Below are positions 12,857 through 20,405 of a stretch of 22,087 nt of DNA, one piece after another. The DNA is from CAZLNO01 sp964561005. Lineage in GTDB: Bacteria; Pseudomonadota; Alphaproteobacteria; Kiloniellales; Rhodovibrionaceae. Under the pieces are notes generated by a model. That model did no database searches, had not been told where the DNA came from, and saw nothing but the letters and a program-made list of their open reading frames with translations. The stretch is taken from positions 1 to 22,087 of the forward strand of contig CAZLNO010000069.1 in NCBI GenBank assembly GCA_964561005.1. Reading direction: 5' to 3'. The translations under genes were made by a program, and so were the position numbers. Position 1 is the first letter of the stretch. Each line of letters begins with the position of its first letter.

Positions 12857-14131
12857 ATGTCCGGAGCCGCGGAAACCATGCCCGACACGCCCCGCGTCCT
12901 GCTGCTGATCCCCACGACGTCCTACCGCGCGGCCGACTTCCTGGCCGCCGCCGAGCGGCTGGGCGTGGCGGTCACCGTCGGCTCCGAGGCCGAGGACGTC
13001 CTGGCGGGAATCGCGCCGGACCGCCGCCTGCGCGTGGACTTCGCCGACCCGGAGGCGGGCGTGGGGCAGATCGCCGACTTCGCCGCGCGCCATCCGCTGG
13101 CAGGGATCGTCGGCGTGGACGAGGGCACCGCGATCCTGGCCGCGCGGGCCAGCCGGCGGCTGGGCCTCGCGCACAACGACCCCGAGGCGGTGGCCGCCGC
13201 CGGGAACAAGTACCGCTTTCGCGAGCGGCTGAGCCGAGCCGGCGTGCCGCAGCCGGGCTACCGCCTGTTCGCCCTGGACGAGGAGCCGCCCGCGGCGGCG
13301 CGGCGGATCAACCACTATCCCGTGGTTCTCAAGCCGCTGTCGCTTGCGGCCAGCCGGGGGGTTCTGCGCGCCGACGATGCCGACGCCTTCGCCGACGCCT
13401 TCGCGCGCATCCGCGCCATCCTGGCCGCCACGCGGCGCGACACCGGCCTGAAGCCCGAGCCCTGGGTGCTGGCCGAGGACTACCTGCCCGGCGGCGAGGT
13501 GGCCCTGGAGGGATTGCTCATCGGCGGGCGGCTTCACGTGCTGGCCCTGTTCGACAAGCCGGAGCCGATGGAAGGCCCCACCTTCGAGGAGACCATCTTC
13601 GTCACCCCCTCGCGCCTGCCCGCCGATACTCAGGACCTGATCCGCCAGTGCAGCGAGGCGGCCGTCGCTGCCCTGGGCCTGCGCGAGGGACCGATCCATG
13701 CCGAGCTGCGCCTGACGCCGGACCAGGGACCGGTGCCCCTGGAGGTGGCGGCGCGCTCGATCGGCGGGCTGTGCGCGCGCACGCTGCGCTTCGGCGCCGG
13801 CGTCAGCCTGGAGGAGCTGATCCTGCAGCACGCCCTGGGGCGCGAGCCCGCCAGCCTGACCCGCGAGCGCCGGCCGGCCGGGGTGATGATGCTGCCGGTG
13901 CCGCGCGCCGGGCGGCTGGAGCGCGTCGACGGCCAGGCCGCCGCGCGCGCCGTGCCCGGCATCGAGGAGCTGACGATCTCAATCGCGCCTGGCACCCGCG
14001 TGCAGCCGCTGCCCGAGGGCGATCGCTACCTGGGCTTCCTCTTCGCCCGCGCCGACACGCCGGACGCGGTCGAAAGCGCCCTGCGCGGCGCGGCGGCGAA
14101 GCTTGCGCCGGTGATCTCCGATGCTGCCTAG
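12857..14131 (+). CDS. ATP-grasp enzyme, L-amino-acid-ligase/carbamoyl-phosphate-synthase-like
   Basis: A 424-residue cytosolic ATP-grasp protein. The N-terminal 100 or so residues form a nucleotide-binding-like preATP-grasp domain (PRVLLLIPTTSYRAADFLAAA). NKYRFRERLSRAGVPQP begins at residue 117. YPVVLKPLSLAASRGV supplies the ATP-binding lysine, and LEVAARSIGG is in the position of the metal-binding E-x-N/A-x-R-x-GG motif. The last 90 residues resemble the C-terminal domain of L-amino-acid ligases (PGTRVQPLPEGDRYLGFLFA). It probably joins a carboxylate to an amine through an acyl phosphate, but the substrates are unknown. No biosynthetic partners are visible nearby. An ATG at 12878 is an equally good start. 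Confidence 0.8.
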   Translation: MSGAAETMPDTPRVLLLIPTTSYRAADFLAAAERLGVAVTVGSEAEDVLAGIAPDRRLRVDFADPEAGVGQIADFAARHPLAGIVGVDEGTAILAARASRRLGLAHNDPEAVAAAGNKYRFRERLSRAGVPQPGYRLFALDEEPPAAARRINHYPVVLKPLSLAASRGVLRADDADAFADAFARIRAILAATRRDTGLKPEPWVLAEDYLPGGEVALEGLLIGGRLHVLALFDKPEPMEGPTFEETIFVTPSRLPADTQDLIRQCSEAAVAALGLREGPIHAELRLTPDQGPVPLEVAARSIGGLCARTLRFGAGVSLEELILQHALGREPASLTRERRPAGVMMLPVPRAGRLERVDGQAAARAVPGIEELTISIAPGTRVQPLPEGDRYLGFLFARADTPDAVESALRGAAAKLAPVISDAA

Positions 14132-14204
14132 CCGCTCGGGGATTCCCGCCCGGCTCACCGGCATTTGATTCGCGCCGCGCCTGCCTGACGCGCAGACTGC
14201 GACC

Positions 14205-15248
14205 ATGAGCATGAAACACGAACGTTCGATGCCTTCGAACTGGCTGCGCAAGCCCTGGACGTGGGTCGCGCTGGCCGTCGCCGCCTATGCCCTGACGGTG
14301 ATCGCCGGGCAGCCCTGGGCGCAGGGCGCCGTGCCGGCGTCCTGGGAGCGGGCCTTCCCCAAGACCGACTTCTCCAACCACGCGGTGCCGCTGGATTCGA
14401 TCATGTCGGGCGGGGTGCCCAAGGACGGCATTCCCTCGATCGACGACCCGACGTTCGAGCCGGCGCGGGATCGCAAGGACTGGCTGGCACCCACCGAGCC
14501 CGTGATCGGGCTGGAGATCGACGGCGACGCGCGCGCCTATCCGCTGCGCGTCCTGACCTGGCACGAGATCGTCAACGACACCGTCGGCGGCCGGCCGGTG
14601 GCGGTGACCTACTGCCCGCTGTGCAACTCCGCGATGGTGTTCGACGCGATGGTCGACGGCCAGCACCTGGATTTCGGCACCACCGGAAAGTTGCGCAACT
14701 CCGACCTGGTGATGTACGACCGCCAGACCGAGACCTGGTGGCAGCAGTTCACCGGCCGGGGCATCGTGGGCGAATACACCGACCGGAAGCTGGAGGTGCT
14801 GCCCTCGCGCCTGGAGTCGTGGAAGAACTTCCTGCAGCGCCACCCCGACGGCAAGGTGCTGGTGCCCGACGCGCCGATGGCGCGGCCCTACGGCAAGAAC
14901 CCCTACGACGGCTACGACAGCGCCAGCCGGCCCTTCCTCTACCGCGGCCCGATGCCCGAGAAGATGCCGGCGATGGGCCGCGTGGTCGTGGTCGGCGAGC
15001 AGGCCTGGGATCTGCGGCTGCTGCGGGACAAGGGCCGCATCGAGCAGGGCGACCTGGTGCTCACCTGGAGCGCCGGCCAGAACTCCGCCCTGGACACCAC
15101 GGAAATCCCCAAGGGACGCGACGTCGGCAACGTGGTCGTCCAGCGGCGCACCGGCAATGGGCTGGAGGACGTGCCCTACGAGGTCACCTTCGCCTTCGTC
15201 TTCAAGGCCTTCCATCCCGACGGCACCTGGCACGTGAAGGAGGGGTGA
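14205..15248 (+). CDS. DUF3179 membrane-anchored or exported protein
   Basis: A 347-residue protein with one N-terminal hydrophobic helix (about residues 17-36, WTWVALAVAAYALTVIAG), acting as a signal anchor or uncleaved signal. The remainder is predicted periplasmic. The DUF3179 signature TYCPLCNSAMVFD has Cys137 and Cys140 in a C-x-x-C arrangement. WHEIVNDTVGG and LDFGTTGKLRNSDLVMYDRQ are also typical. The family is widespread and of unknown function; the C-x-x-C invites redox or metal-binding ideas, which are not shown here. It starts 73 bases after the ATP-grasp gene and ends 7 bases from the convergent O-antigen-ligase-like gene. Confidence 0.88.
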   Translation: MSMKHERSMPSNWLRKPWTWVALAVAAYALTVIAGQPWAQGAVPASWERAFPKTDFSNHAVPLDSIMSGGVPKDGIPSIDDPTFEPARDRKDWLAPTEPVIGLEIDGDARAYPLRVLTWHEIVNDTVGGRPVAVTYCPLCNSAMVFDAMVDGQHLDFGTTGKLRNSDLVMYDRQTETWWQQFTGRGIVGEYTDRKLEVLPSRLESWKNFLQRHPDGKVLVPDAPMARPYGKNPYDGYDSASRPFLYRGPMPEKMPAMGRVVVVGEQAWDLRLLRDKGRIEQGDLVLTWSAGQNSALDTTEIPKGRDVGNVVVQRRTGNGLEDVPYEVTFAFVFKAFHPDGTWHVKEG

Positions 15249-15255
15249 GGGGCGA

Positions 15256-16500
15256 TCACCGCGCCAGGTCGGCGGGCGGGCCCTGCTCGCCCCCGGCCTC
15301 GCGCGGCGCCTTCGCCGCCGCCAGGATCAGCGGGAACCAGACGGCCAGCCACGCCCGGTCCAGTCCGTCGACCAGGGTACGAAAGTCGAAAAACCCGGCG
15401 ATTACCCCCAGGACCAGCAGGCTCAGTGCCAGGGGAAAGCCGGTCCGGGCGAGGCCCCAGGCCCGGCCCGCGCCCCGAATCAGGATGAACCCCAGCAGGA
15501 ACGTCGCGGGCGCGCCGGCGAACACCTGCGTCGCCAGGATCGAGTTGTGCGGCGAGCGGAAAGCCGTGCCGCCGCCTTCGAAGCGGAGCTCCGTCAGCAC
15601 GCCGTGGCCCAGGAACGGCCGCTCGGCGATAAGGCGCACGGCCTCGGCCCAGAGCTCGAAGCGATAGCTGTCGGCGCGCGCCAGCATGCGGCCGATGTCG
15701 ACACCGCCTGCCAGGGCCAAAACCGTCGCCAGCAGCGCGAACGCTCCCAGCCCGAGAAGCGGCCGCCGCTGTCCCGTCGCGAGAAAGCTGACCGTCAGGC
15801 CGAGGGCGAGAGCCAGCAAGGCGGCGCGGCTTTCGCAAAGGACGACGAAGGCGCAGCACACCGCGGCCGTGGCCCATGAACAGGCCCGTTCGCCCCTGCT
15901 CCGGCTTCGGGGCAGGACGTACAGCAGCGACACCAGCGCGGCGGCGCCGTAAAGCGTGCCGCCGACGTTCGGATGATCGGCCGCCCCGAACCCGACCAGC
16001 GGCGCCTCGCCCACGCCCGAAAGTCCATAGTGCCAGACCATCGCCGCCGCGCCGCTCAGGCCGGCCGTGAACGCGAAGCCGCGCAGCGTCCAGTCGAGAT
16101 CGAGCTTGCCTTTGCCCAGCAGATGGAACAGCCCGACGGCGAATACGACGAGCGTGAGCGCCGCCTTGGCCTCGTCGAACGCCGTGCCGGGGTCCCAACC
16201 AGCGCTCCAAAGCATGCTCACCGGATGCCAGGCGACGAACAGCAGCAGCGCCAGCATCAGCGGTGATCGGCCGACGCTTTGCCAGGGCGTCCGATTGCGC
16301 GCCAGGAACCACAACCCGGCCGGGACAAAGGTGAGATAGAAGACGTTGCGCTGGAGCGCGGGCGAAGCCACGAAGAACAGCGCCAGGATCAGCGGCAGGG
16401 ACAGCGCCATGACGCGCTCGGCCGCGCCGGCCTCCCCCGCCCGGTCGAGGCGGTGCCACGGCGGGAGCTTACCCAGGGCGGCGGTTGCCAGCTTCTTCAA
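15256..16500 (-). CDS. O-antigen ligase/polymerase-like membrane protein (Wzy_C family)
   Basis: A 414-residue protein with about ten to twelve hydrophobic segments. Wzy_C-type landmarks are CESRAALLALALGLTV, RFELWAEAVRLIAERPFLGHG and the periplasmic PHNSIL. WaaL ligases and Wzy polymerases share these, and sequence alone does not separate them. It would act on lipid-linked sugars at the periplasmic face. The start appears to be TTG at 16500, with GGAG about 6 bases upstream; the first in-frame ATG is 30 codons later, at 16410, just before the first helix. It follows the glycosyltransferase gene by 24 bases on the same strand, so the two are probably one operon. It is weakly charged and ends in a hydrophilic tail. 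Confidence 0.82.
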   Translation of the reverse strand: MKKLATAALGKLPPWHRLDRAGEAGAAERVMALSLPLILALFFVASPALQRNVFYLTFVPAGLWFLARNRTPWQSVGRSPLMLALLLFVAWHPVSMLWSAGWDPGTAFDEAKAALTLVVFAVGLFHLLGKGKLDLDWTLRGFAFTAGLSGAAAMVWHYGLSGVGEAPLVGFGAADHPNVGGTLYGAAALVSLLYVLPRSRSRGERACSWATAAVCCAFVVLCESRAALLALALGLTVSFLATGQRRPLLGLGAFALLATVLALAGGVDIGRMLARADSYRFELWAEAVRLIAERPFLGHGVLTELRFEGGGTAFRSPHNSILATQVFAGAPATFLLGFILIRGAGRAWGLARTGFPLALSLLVLGVIAGFFDFRTLVDGLDRAWLAVWFPLILAAAKAPREAGGEQGPPADLAR

Positions 16501-16524
16501 GTCGATCTCCGCAGCGCGCCCCGA

Positions 16525-17598
16525 TCACCCTTCGCCAACGACGGCGGTTGCCGTCCCTCGCGCGGCCGTCCCGGCGCTGGTGGTCCAGGCGTGGGTCGGC
16601 CACTCGTAGTCGATCGTGAAGGTCTTGTCGAACGTCACCTCTTCAATGTATCGGGCGATGCGCAGCGGGTCGAACATCGCATGCGCCTTGCGCCAGCCGC
16701 GCTCGGCCACGCGGCGGCGCTCGGCGTCGCTGGCGCGGAAGTGGCGGATCTTGTCGACCAGCTCGTCGAAATCGCCGTAGAACCCCAGCTCGTCCTCCGC
16801 GAACAGCTCGCCGAATCCCGTCGCCCGGTCGACGAAGGTCAGCAGGCCGTTGCCCATGTATTGCGCCATGCGGTCGGAGCTGTAGAGGTGGTGGTCGTTG
16901 ACCCGGCTGAGGCTGAGCCCCATGCGCGCGTTCGCCAGCAGATCGAAATAGGCGGCCCCGCGCCGCGCGGGCCGCCCCTTCATCCCGCGGAAGTCGAAGA
17001 CGACCTCGGGCAGCGCCCGTTCCAGGCGGTGGGCCATCGCCAGGCGCGGGTCGCGCCCGTCACCCACGGCAAAGAAGAGGTCGTGCGCCTGGTCGCCGCG
17101 GGCAAAGGCGCGCAGCGTCTCCACCGCCGGGTCCACCGGGTTGGGCATGAAGTGGATCGGCGCGCCGGCGTCGGCGAAGGCGGCGGCGGCCTCGCCGGCG
17201 GTCGTCAGGAACACCGCGTCCACCGCCGCCGCGCGCCGGGCGATGCGGGCGCGGTTGCGGGGGTCGTGCAGGGGGTCGACGTTGCGATAGACGATCCGCG
17301 CGTCCGGGATGGCCCGCCGGATCGCCGCCACGGTGTCGTTGCCGATCATCTCGCAGTGGCCCAGCAGCACGAGGTCCGGCCGGAAGTTGGCGCAGGCCCG
17401 CAGCAGCCGTCGGTTGGCCGTGCGCACGCCCAGCTTGCGGGCGCGGAAGATGTTGGCGGCGCGCGCCACCTCGCGGTCGTTGAACACCTGTACGGCGTGG
17501 CCCGCCCGAGCGAAGCCGTGCACCAGCTTCTGCATGATCATGTAGAAGCTGGCGCAGTCGTCGCGGCCATAGATGTTGCCGACAAGAAGCACGCGCAT
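16525..17598 (-). CDS. Glycosyltransferase (CgeB-like, GT-B fold)
   Basis: A 357-residue cytosolic enzyme with two Rossmann-like halves. The N-terminal half starts MRVLLVGNIYGRDDCASFY and contains PDLVLLGHCEMIGNDTV. The C-terminal half holds the acceptor/donor region SLSRVNDHHLYSSDRMAQYM and ends in helices. The layout (hydrophobic-Gly-N start, a LSLSR..D.....R..EYM-like segment, a DELVDKIRHF tail) resembles CgeB-type glycosyltransferases of the Glyco_trans_1_2 class. Sugar donor and acceptor are unknown. The ATG at 17598 is chosen because it begins right at the first strand; the frame is open 30 codons upstream without conservation. With the downstream O-antigen-ligase-like gene it probably contributes to surface polysaccharide. 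Confidence 0.8.
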   Translation of the reverse strand: MRVLLVGNIYGRDDCASFYMIMQKLVHGFARAGHAVQVFNDREVARAANIFRARKLGVRTANRRLLRACANFRPDLVLLGHCEMIGNDTVAAIRRAIPDARIVYRNVDPLHDPRNRARIARRAAAVDAVFLTTAGEAAAAFADAGAPIHFMPNPVDPAVETLRAFARGDQAHDLFFAVGDGRDPRLAMAHRLERALPEVVFDFRGMKGRPARRGAAYFDLLANARMGLSLSRVNDHHLYSSDRMAQYMGNGLLTFVDRATGFGELFAEDELGFYGDFDELVDKIRHFRASDAERRRVAERGWRKAHAMFDPLRIARYIEEVTFDKTFTIDYEWPTHAWTTSAGTAARGTATAVVGEG

Positions 17599-17685
17599 GT
17601 GGCTGGCTCGCTGGCTGGGTGCCCGCCCGGTCGGGCCGCGGCGGGCTTGTAGCACAGGCCCGGCGGCCTCGCCAGCGGCCGGCTC

Positions 17686-17899
17686 CATGCTTCGACAGGC
17701 TCAGCATGAGGGTCATATCAGCGGCAATTGAATTTGACTCGTCATCCCGGATGCGATGCAGCACGAAGTGCTGCTTCACAGACACGGGACGACGGTTCCG
17801 TATTTATTGCCGCTGGTATCACTTCGCCGGGCGCGGCATGAGGGTCACTTCGACAGCATCAGCGCGAAACCCTCATCTTGAGCTTGTCGAAAGATGAGG
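17686..17899. repeat. REP-like repeat cluster between the glycosyltransferase gene and dusA
   Basis: CTTCGACAGGCTCAGCATG (from 17690, continuing AGGGT to 17713) recurs inverted at 17869-17892 (ACCCTCATCTTGAGCTTGTC, then GAA). A partial third copy CTTCGACAGCATCAG starts near 17848. The right unit folds as CCTCATCTT/AAGATGAGG (17871-17879 with 17891-17899); the left as CATGC/GCATG. The stretch 17599-17929 (331 bases) contains no gene that I can support; these repeats and the palindrome at 17713-17821 account for most of it. Confidence 0.75.
17713..17821. repeat. 109-base nested palindrome (MITE-like or structured element)
   Basis: Three inverted repeats share one centre near 17767. The outer pair is TCATATCAGCGGCAAT (17713-17728) with ATTGCCGCTGGTATCA (17806-17821), 14 of 16 matching. 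The middle pair is CGTCATCCCG (17740-17749) with CGGGACGACG (17785-17794), 9 of 10. The inner hairpin is a perfect GCAGCAC-GAA-GTGCTGC (17758-17774). GCATGAGGGTCA occurs on both sides (17704-17715 and 17836-17847), like a long target duplication. No transposase is encoded. Confidence 0.8.
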
Positions 17900-17929
17900 C
17901 CGAGGACTCCGATCGAAGGCTAACCTGTG

Positions 17930-18952
17930 TCAGGCGGCGGCGCGGGCGCCGGCCGCCGCGGCGTTCTGGACCCTGGCGAAGGCCTCGGCGATCACGGCCG
18001 GCTCGGCGGCGTCGTGGCGGGCCACCTCGCTGAGATGGCGGCGCCAGGCGCGGGCGCCGGGCAGCCCCGCGCAGAGGCCCATGAGGTGCCGCGTCAAGAG
18101 ACGGATCGGCAAGCCCCGCGCCCGCAGCCGCGCGGCATAGGCCTGCACGCCGGCCACGACCTCGGCTCGGTCGGGCGGCGCGTCCTCGGCATCGAAGATG
18201 CGGCGATCGGCCTCGGCCAGGACCCAGGGCGTGTGGTAGGCCGCACGGCCCAGCATCACGCCGTCGATCCCGGCGTCGAGCTGCGCCTTCGCTGTCTCCA
18301 GGTCGGGGATGCCGCCATTCAGGACAATCTCCAGGTCCGGACGCGCGCGCTTCAGGCGGTGCACCCGGCCATGGTCCAGCGGCGGCACCTCGCGGTTTTC
18401 CTTGGGGCTCAGCCCCTGGAGCCAGGCCTTGCGCGCGTGAAGGACGAAGGTGCGGCAGCCGGCCGCCGCCACGGTGTCGACGAAGGCCAGCAAATGCTCG
18501 AAGGTGTCGCGGTCGTCGACGCCGATGCGCGTCTTCACCGTGACCGGCAGGTCCACCGCCGCGCGCATCGCCGCCACGCAATCCGCGACAACCGCCGGCT
18601 CCTTCATCAGGCAGGCGCCGAAGCGCCCGTTGCGCACGCGGTCGGAGGGGCAGCCGACGTTGAGGTTGATCTCGTCATAGCCCCAGTCCGCGCCGATCCG
18701 CGCGCTCTCGGCCAGCGCCCGGGGATCGGCGCCGCCAAGCTGCAGGGCCACGGGATGCTCGCCGGGGTCGAAGTCCAGCAGCCTCGCCCGGTCCCCGTGC
18801 CGCACGGCGTTGGCGGTCACCATCTCCGTATAGAGCAGCGTCCGGCGGCTGATGAGCCGCAGGAAATACCGCGCGTGCCGGTCGGTGCAGTCCATCATCG
18901 GCGCCACCGACAGCCGGCGGTCCAGCGGGGCGGGGCTTTGCGTCTCGCTCAT
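17930..18952 (-). CDS. dusA: tRNA-dihydrouridine synthase A
   Basis: A 340-residue flavoenzyme that reduces specific uridines in the tRNA D-loop. The TIM-barrel opening is LSVAPMMDCTDRHAR. The DusA signature NLNVGCPSDRV (catalytic Cys101) is followed by GRFGACLM. The FMN-phosphate region is LNGGIPD with GVMLGRAAY. Lys in TVKTRIGVDD and His in FVLHARKAW are conserved positions. YHTPWVLAEADRRIFD and LTRHLMGLCAGLPGARAWRRHLS mark the DusA rather than DusB or DusC branch. The ATG at 18952 has no Shine-Dalgarno, but a TATATT lies seven bases upstream, so the mRNA may be leaderless. The C terminus is Ala-rich. Confidence 0.94.
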   Translation of the reverse strand: MSETQSPAPLDRRLSVAPMMDCTDRHARYFLRLISRRTLLYTEMVTANAVRHGDRARLLDFDPGEHPVALQLGGADPRALAESARIGADWGYDEINLNVGCPSDRVRNGRFGACLMKEPAVVADCVAAMRAAVDLPVTVKTRIGVDDRDTFEHLLAFVDTVAAAGCRTFVLHARKAWLQGLSPKENREVPPLDHGRVHRLKRARPDLEIVLNGGIPDLETAKAQLDAGIDGVMLGRAAYHTPWVLAEADRRIFDAEDAPPDRAEVVAGVQAYAARLRARGLPIRLLTRHLMGLCAGLPGARAWRRHLSEVARHDAAEPAVIAEAFARVQNAAAAGARAAA

Positions 18953-18959
18953 GGCCGCG

Positions 18960-18965
18960 AATATA
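18960..18965 (-). promoter_or_regulatory. Candidate -10 box of dusA (leaderless transcript)
   Basis: TATATT on the minus strand ends 7 bases before the ATG, placing the expected transcription start on or next to the start codon. The -35 region (GGCAAA) is poor. Confidence 0.35.
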
Positions 18966-18998
18966 GGCCGGGCCGGGGCGGCTTTGCCAGAGGGCCGC

Positions 18999-19025
18999 CG
19001 GGACGCGCGCAGTCGGGACGCGCGC
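18999..19025. repeat. Tandem direct repeat upstream of pcm
   Basis: CGGGACGCGCGC occurs twice, at 18999-19010 and 19014-19025, with a 15-base period. A -10-like TAGACT (19052-19057) lies between it and the pcm start. Confidence 0.6.
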
Positions 19026-19086
19026 GACTCGCCGCCGCTGCCGGTCTGCGCTAGACTCTTTGTGGCAAGGTCGATGGAGGACCGCC

Positions 19087-19815
19087 ATGCTGGCCCGAGT
19101 GCTGCTCTGCTTGACGATGGTCCTGGCGCTACCCGCCGCCGCCGAGACGGATTACCGCGACCAGCGCGACGAGATGCTGCGGGTGATCGCCGCCCACGCA
19201 GAGGCGACGGCGCCGCTCACCGGGATCGAGGAGATCGATCCGCGCGTGCTGGACGCGATGGGGAAGGTGCCGCGCCACGCCTTCGTGCCCGAGCCGCTGT
19301 CGCCCTTCGCCTACCTGGCCACGCCGCTGCCGCTCGGCCACGGGCAGAATATCGCCTCGCCCTACCTGGTGGCGCTGATGACGCACCTGGCCGACATCCA
19401 GCCCGGCGACCGGGTGTTCGAGACCGGCACCGGCGCCGGCTACCACGCCGCGGTGATGGCGCGGCTGGGCGCCGAGGTCGTCAGCGTCGAGGTGGTGCGC
19501 GAGTTGGCCGACGCCGCCCGCGTGCGCCTGGCCGAGGCCGGCGTGGGCGAGGTGGAGACCCATATCGGCGACGGCTACTTCGGCTGGCCCCAGGGCGCGC
19601 CCTACGACGCCATCATCGTGAAGGAGGCGGTCGACCACATCCCCAAGCCGCTGCTGGAGCAGCTTGCCGCCGACGGCCGCATGGTGCTGCCGCTGGGACC
19701 GCTGGGCGGCGAGCAGCAGCTCACCGTGGTTACCAAGGAAGCCGACGGCAAACTCGGCCGGAAGGAAATCCTCGGCGTCCGTTTCTCGCCACTGCAGGGC
19801 GGCCAGCGGATATAG
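19087..19815 (+). CDS. pcm: Protein-L-isoaspartate O-methyltransferase with an N-terminal signal peptide
   Basis: A 242-residue SAM-dependent methyltransferase that would repair isoaspartyl residues in damaged proteins. The SAM-binding motif FETGTGAGYHAAVMA and the following acidic strand end VVSVE are present. RHAFVPE and PLPLGHGQNIASPYLVALMT match the substrate-binding part of the PCMT family. The first 19 residues (MLARVLLCLTMVLALPAAA) look like a cleaved signal peptide, which the usual cytosolic Pcm lacks, so this one is probably periplasmic. The ATG at 19087 is supported by TGGAGGA 6 bases upstream, making the signal peptide real rather than a wrong-start artefact. TAGACT (19052-19057) may be its -10. 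It lies directly left of the low-G+C segment. Confidence 0.88.
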   Translation: MLARVLLCLTMVLALPAAAETDYRDQRDEMLRVIAAHAEATAPLTGIEEIDPRVLDAMGKVPRHAFVPEPLSPFAYLATPLPLGHGQNIASPYLVALMTHLADIQPGDRVFETGTGAGYHAAVMARLGAEVVSVEVVRELADAARVRLAEAGVGEVETHIGDGYFGWPQGAPYDAIIVKEAVDHIPKPLLEQLAADGRMVLPLGPLGGEQQLTVVTKEADGKLGRKEILGVRFSPLQGGQRI

Positions 19816-19948
19816 GGGTAAAGGCTTGGCCGGTGCTTTGCTGTTGACTGCTGTCAGAGGCAATGCGGCAGCAGACCGGTAAGGGCGGTCGGTAGGGATG
19901 GGCCAAGAGCAGGTATAACCTTCTTGCAGAAATTTTTATTTGTTCCCA

Positions 19949-20377
19949 TCACAAATGCGTTATCTTCACATTGTCCTTGTGTTTCTTCAAGTACTCTACA
20001 ACGAGTCTACGGTGACAGTAGTGCGGTGTATCCTCGCTACACAGCAAGCACGCGCCATCAAGCCTTTCGTCGGATATACGCTCGACGGCGCGTTGCTTCA
20101 TCAACTGCCAAAACGCCTTCTCATACCTCGCCCAATCACCGTCATTACGATACGTCTTTAAAATATCCTTTGTTGGCGCAAGCTCCGGCATATGTTCATA
20201 TCCTATCCCGCAAATTTCTTTCGCAAAAAACCGCAAGTCTTCTTTCTTTGCGAATCCTGATAGCTGTGACACATTATTCAGGCGCACGTCCGCAATTTTT
20301 CGCACACCAGCATTCCGAAGCCTTCCAAAGAAATGCTCAGCGGTCGTCTTGGTGAATCCGATCGTAAATACTCTCAT
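19949..20377 (-). CDS. DUF488 family protein (shorter paralogue)
   Basis: A 142-residue cytosolic protein. It opens with the DUF488 pattern VFTIGFTKTTAEHFFGRL, where the family has TIGHS. ADVRLNN at residues 29-35 and the hallmark LLCSEDTPHYCHRRLVVEYL follow, with Cys113, Cys121, His122 and Arg123. The family is compact alpha/beta with unknown activity; the conserved Cys and His-Arg pair looks catalytic or metal/phosphate binding. It is the last gene of a three-gene minus-strand run, 28 bases after the second DUF488 gene. Composition is far less G+C-rich than the neighbours (many Lys, Ile, Asn and A/T-ending codons). The sequence beyond its stop is A+T-rich but shows no clear hairpin terminator. 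Confidence 0.87.
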   Translation of the reverse strand: MRVFTIGFTKTTAEHFFGRLRNAGVRKIADVRLNNVSQLSGFAKKEDLRFFAKEICGIGYEHMPELAPTKDILKTYRNDGDWARYEKAFWQLMKQRAVERISDERLDGACLLCSEDTPHYCHRRLVVEYLKKHKDNVKITHL

Positions 20378-20405
20378 TCTTCTCTACCGCCTCTGCGATC
20401 GAAGC

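Noticed and set aside
19848..19874. Hairpin CTGCTG/CAGCAG after pcm as a terminator
   Set aside because: The stem is only six pairs with a 15-base loop and no T tract follows.
19924..20355. Plus-strand frame opposite the shorter DUF488 gene
   Set aside because: The minus strand has the complete DUF488 signature; the plus translation is Ser/His-rich without features.
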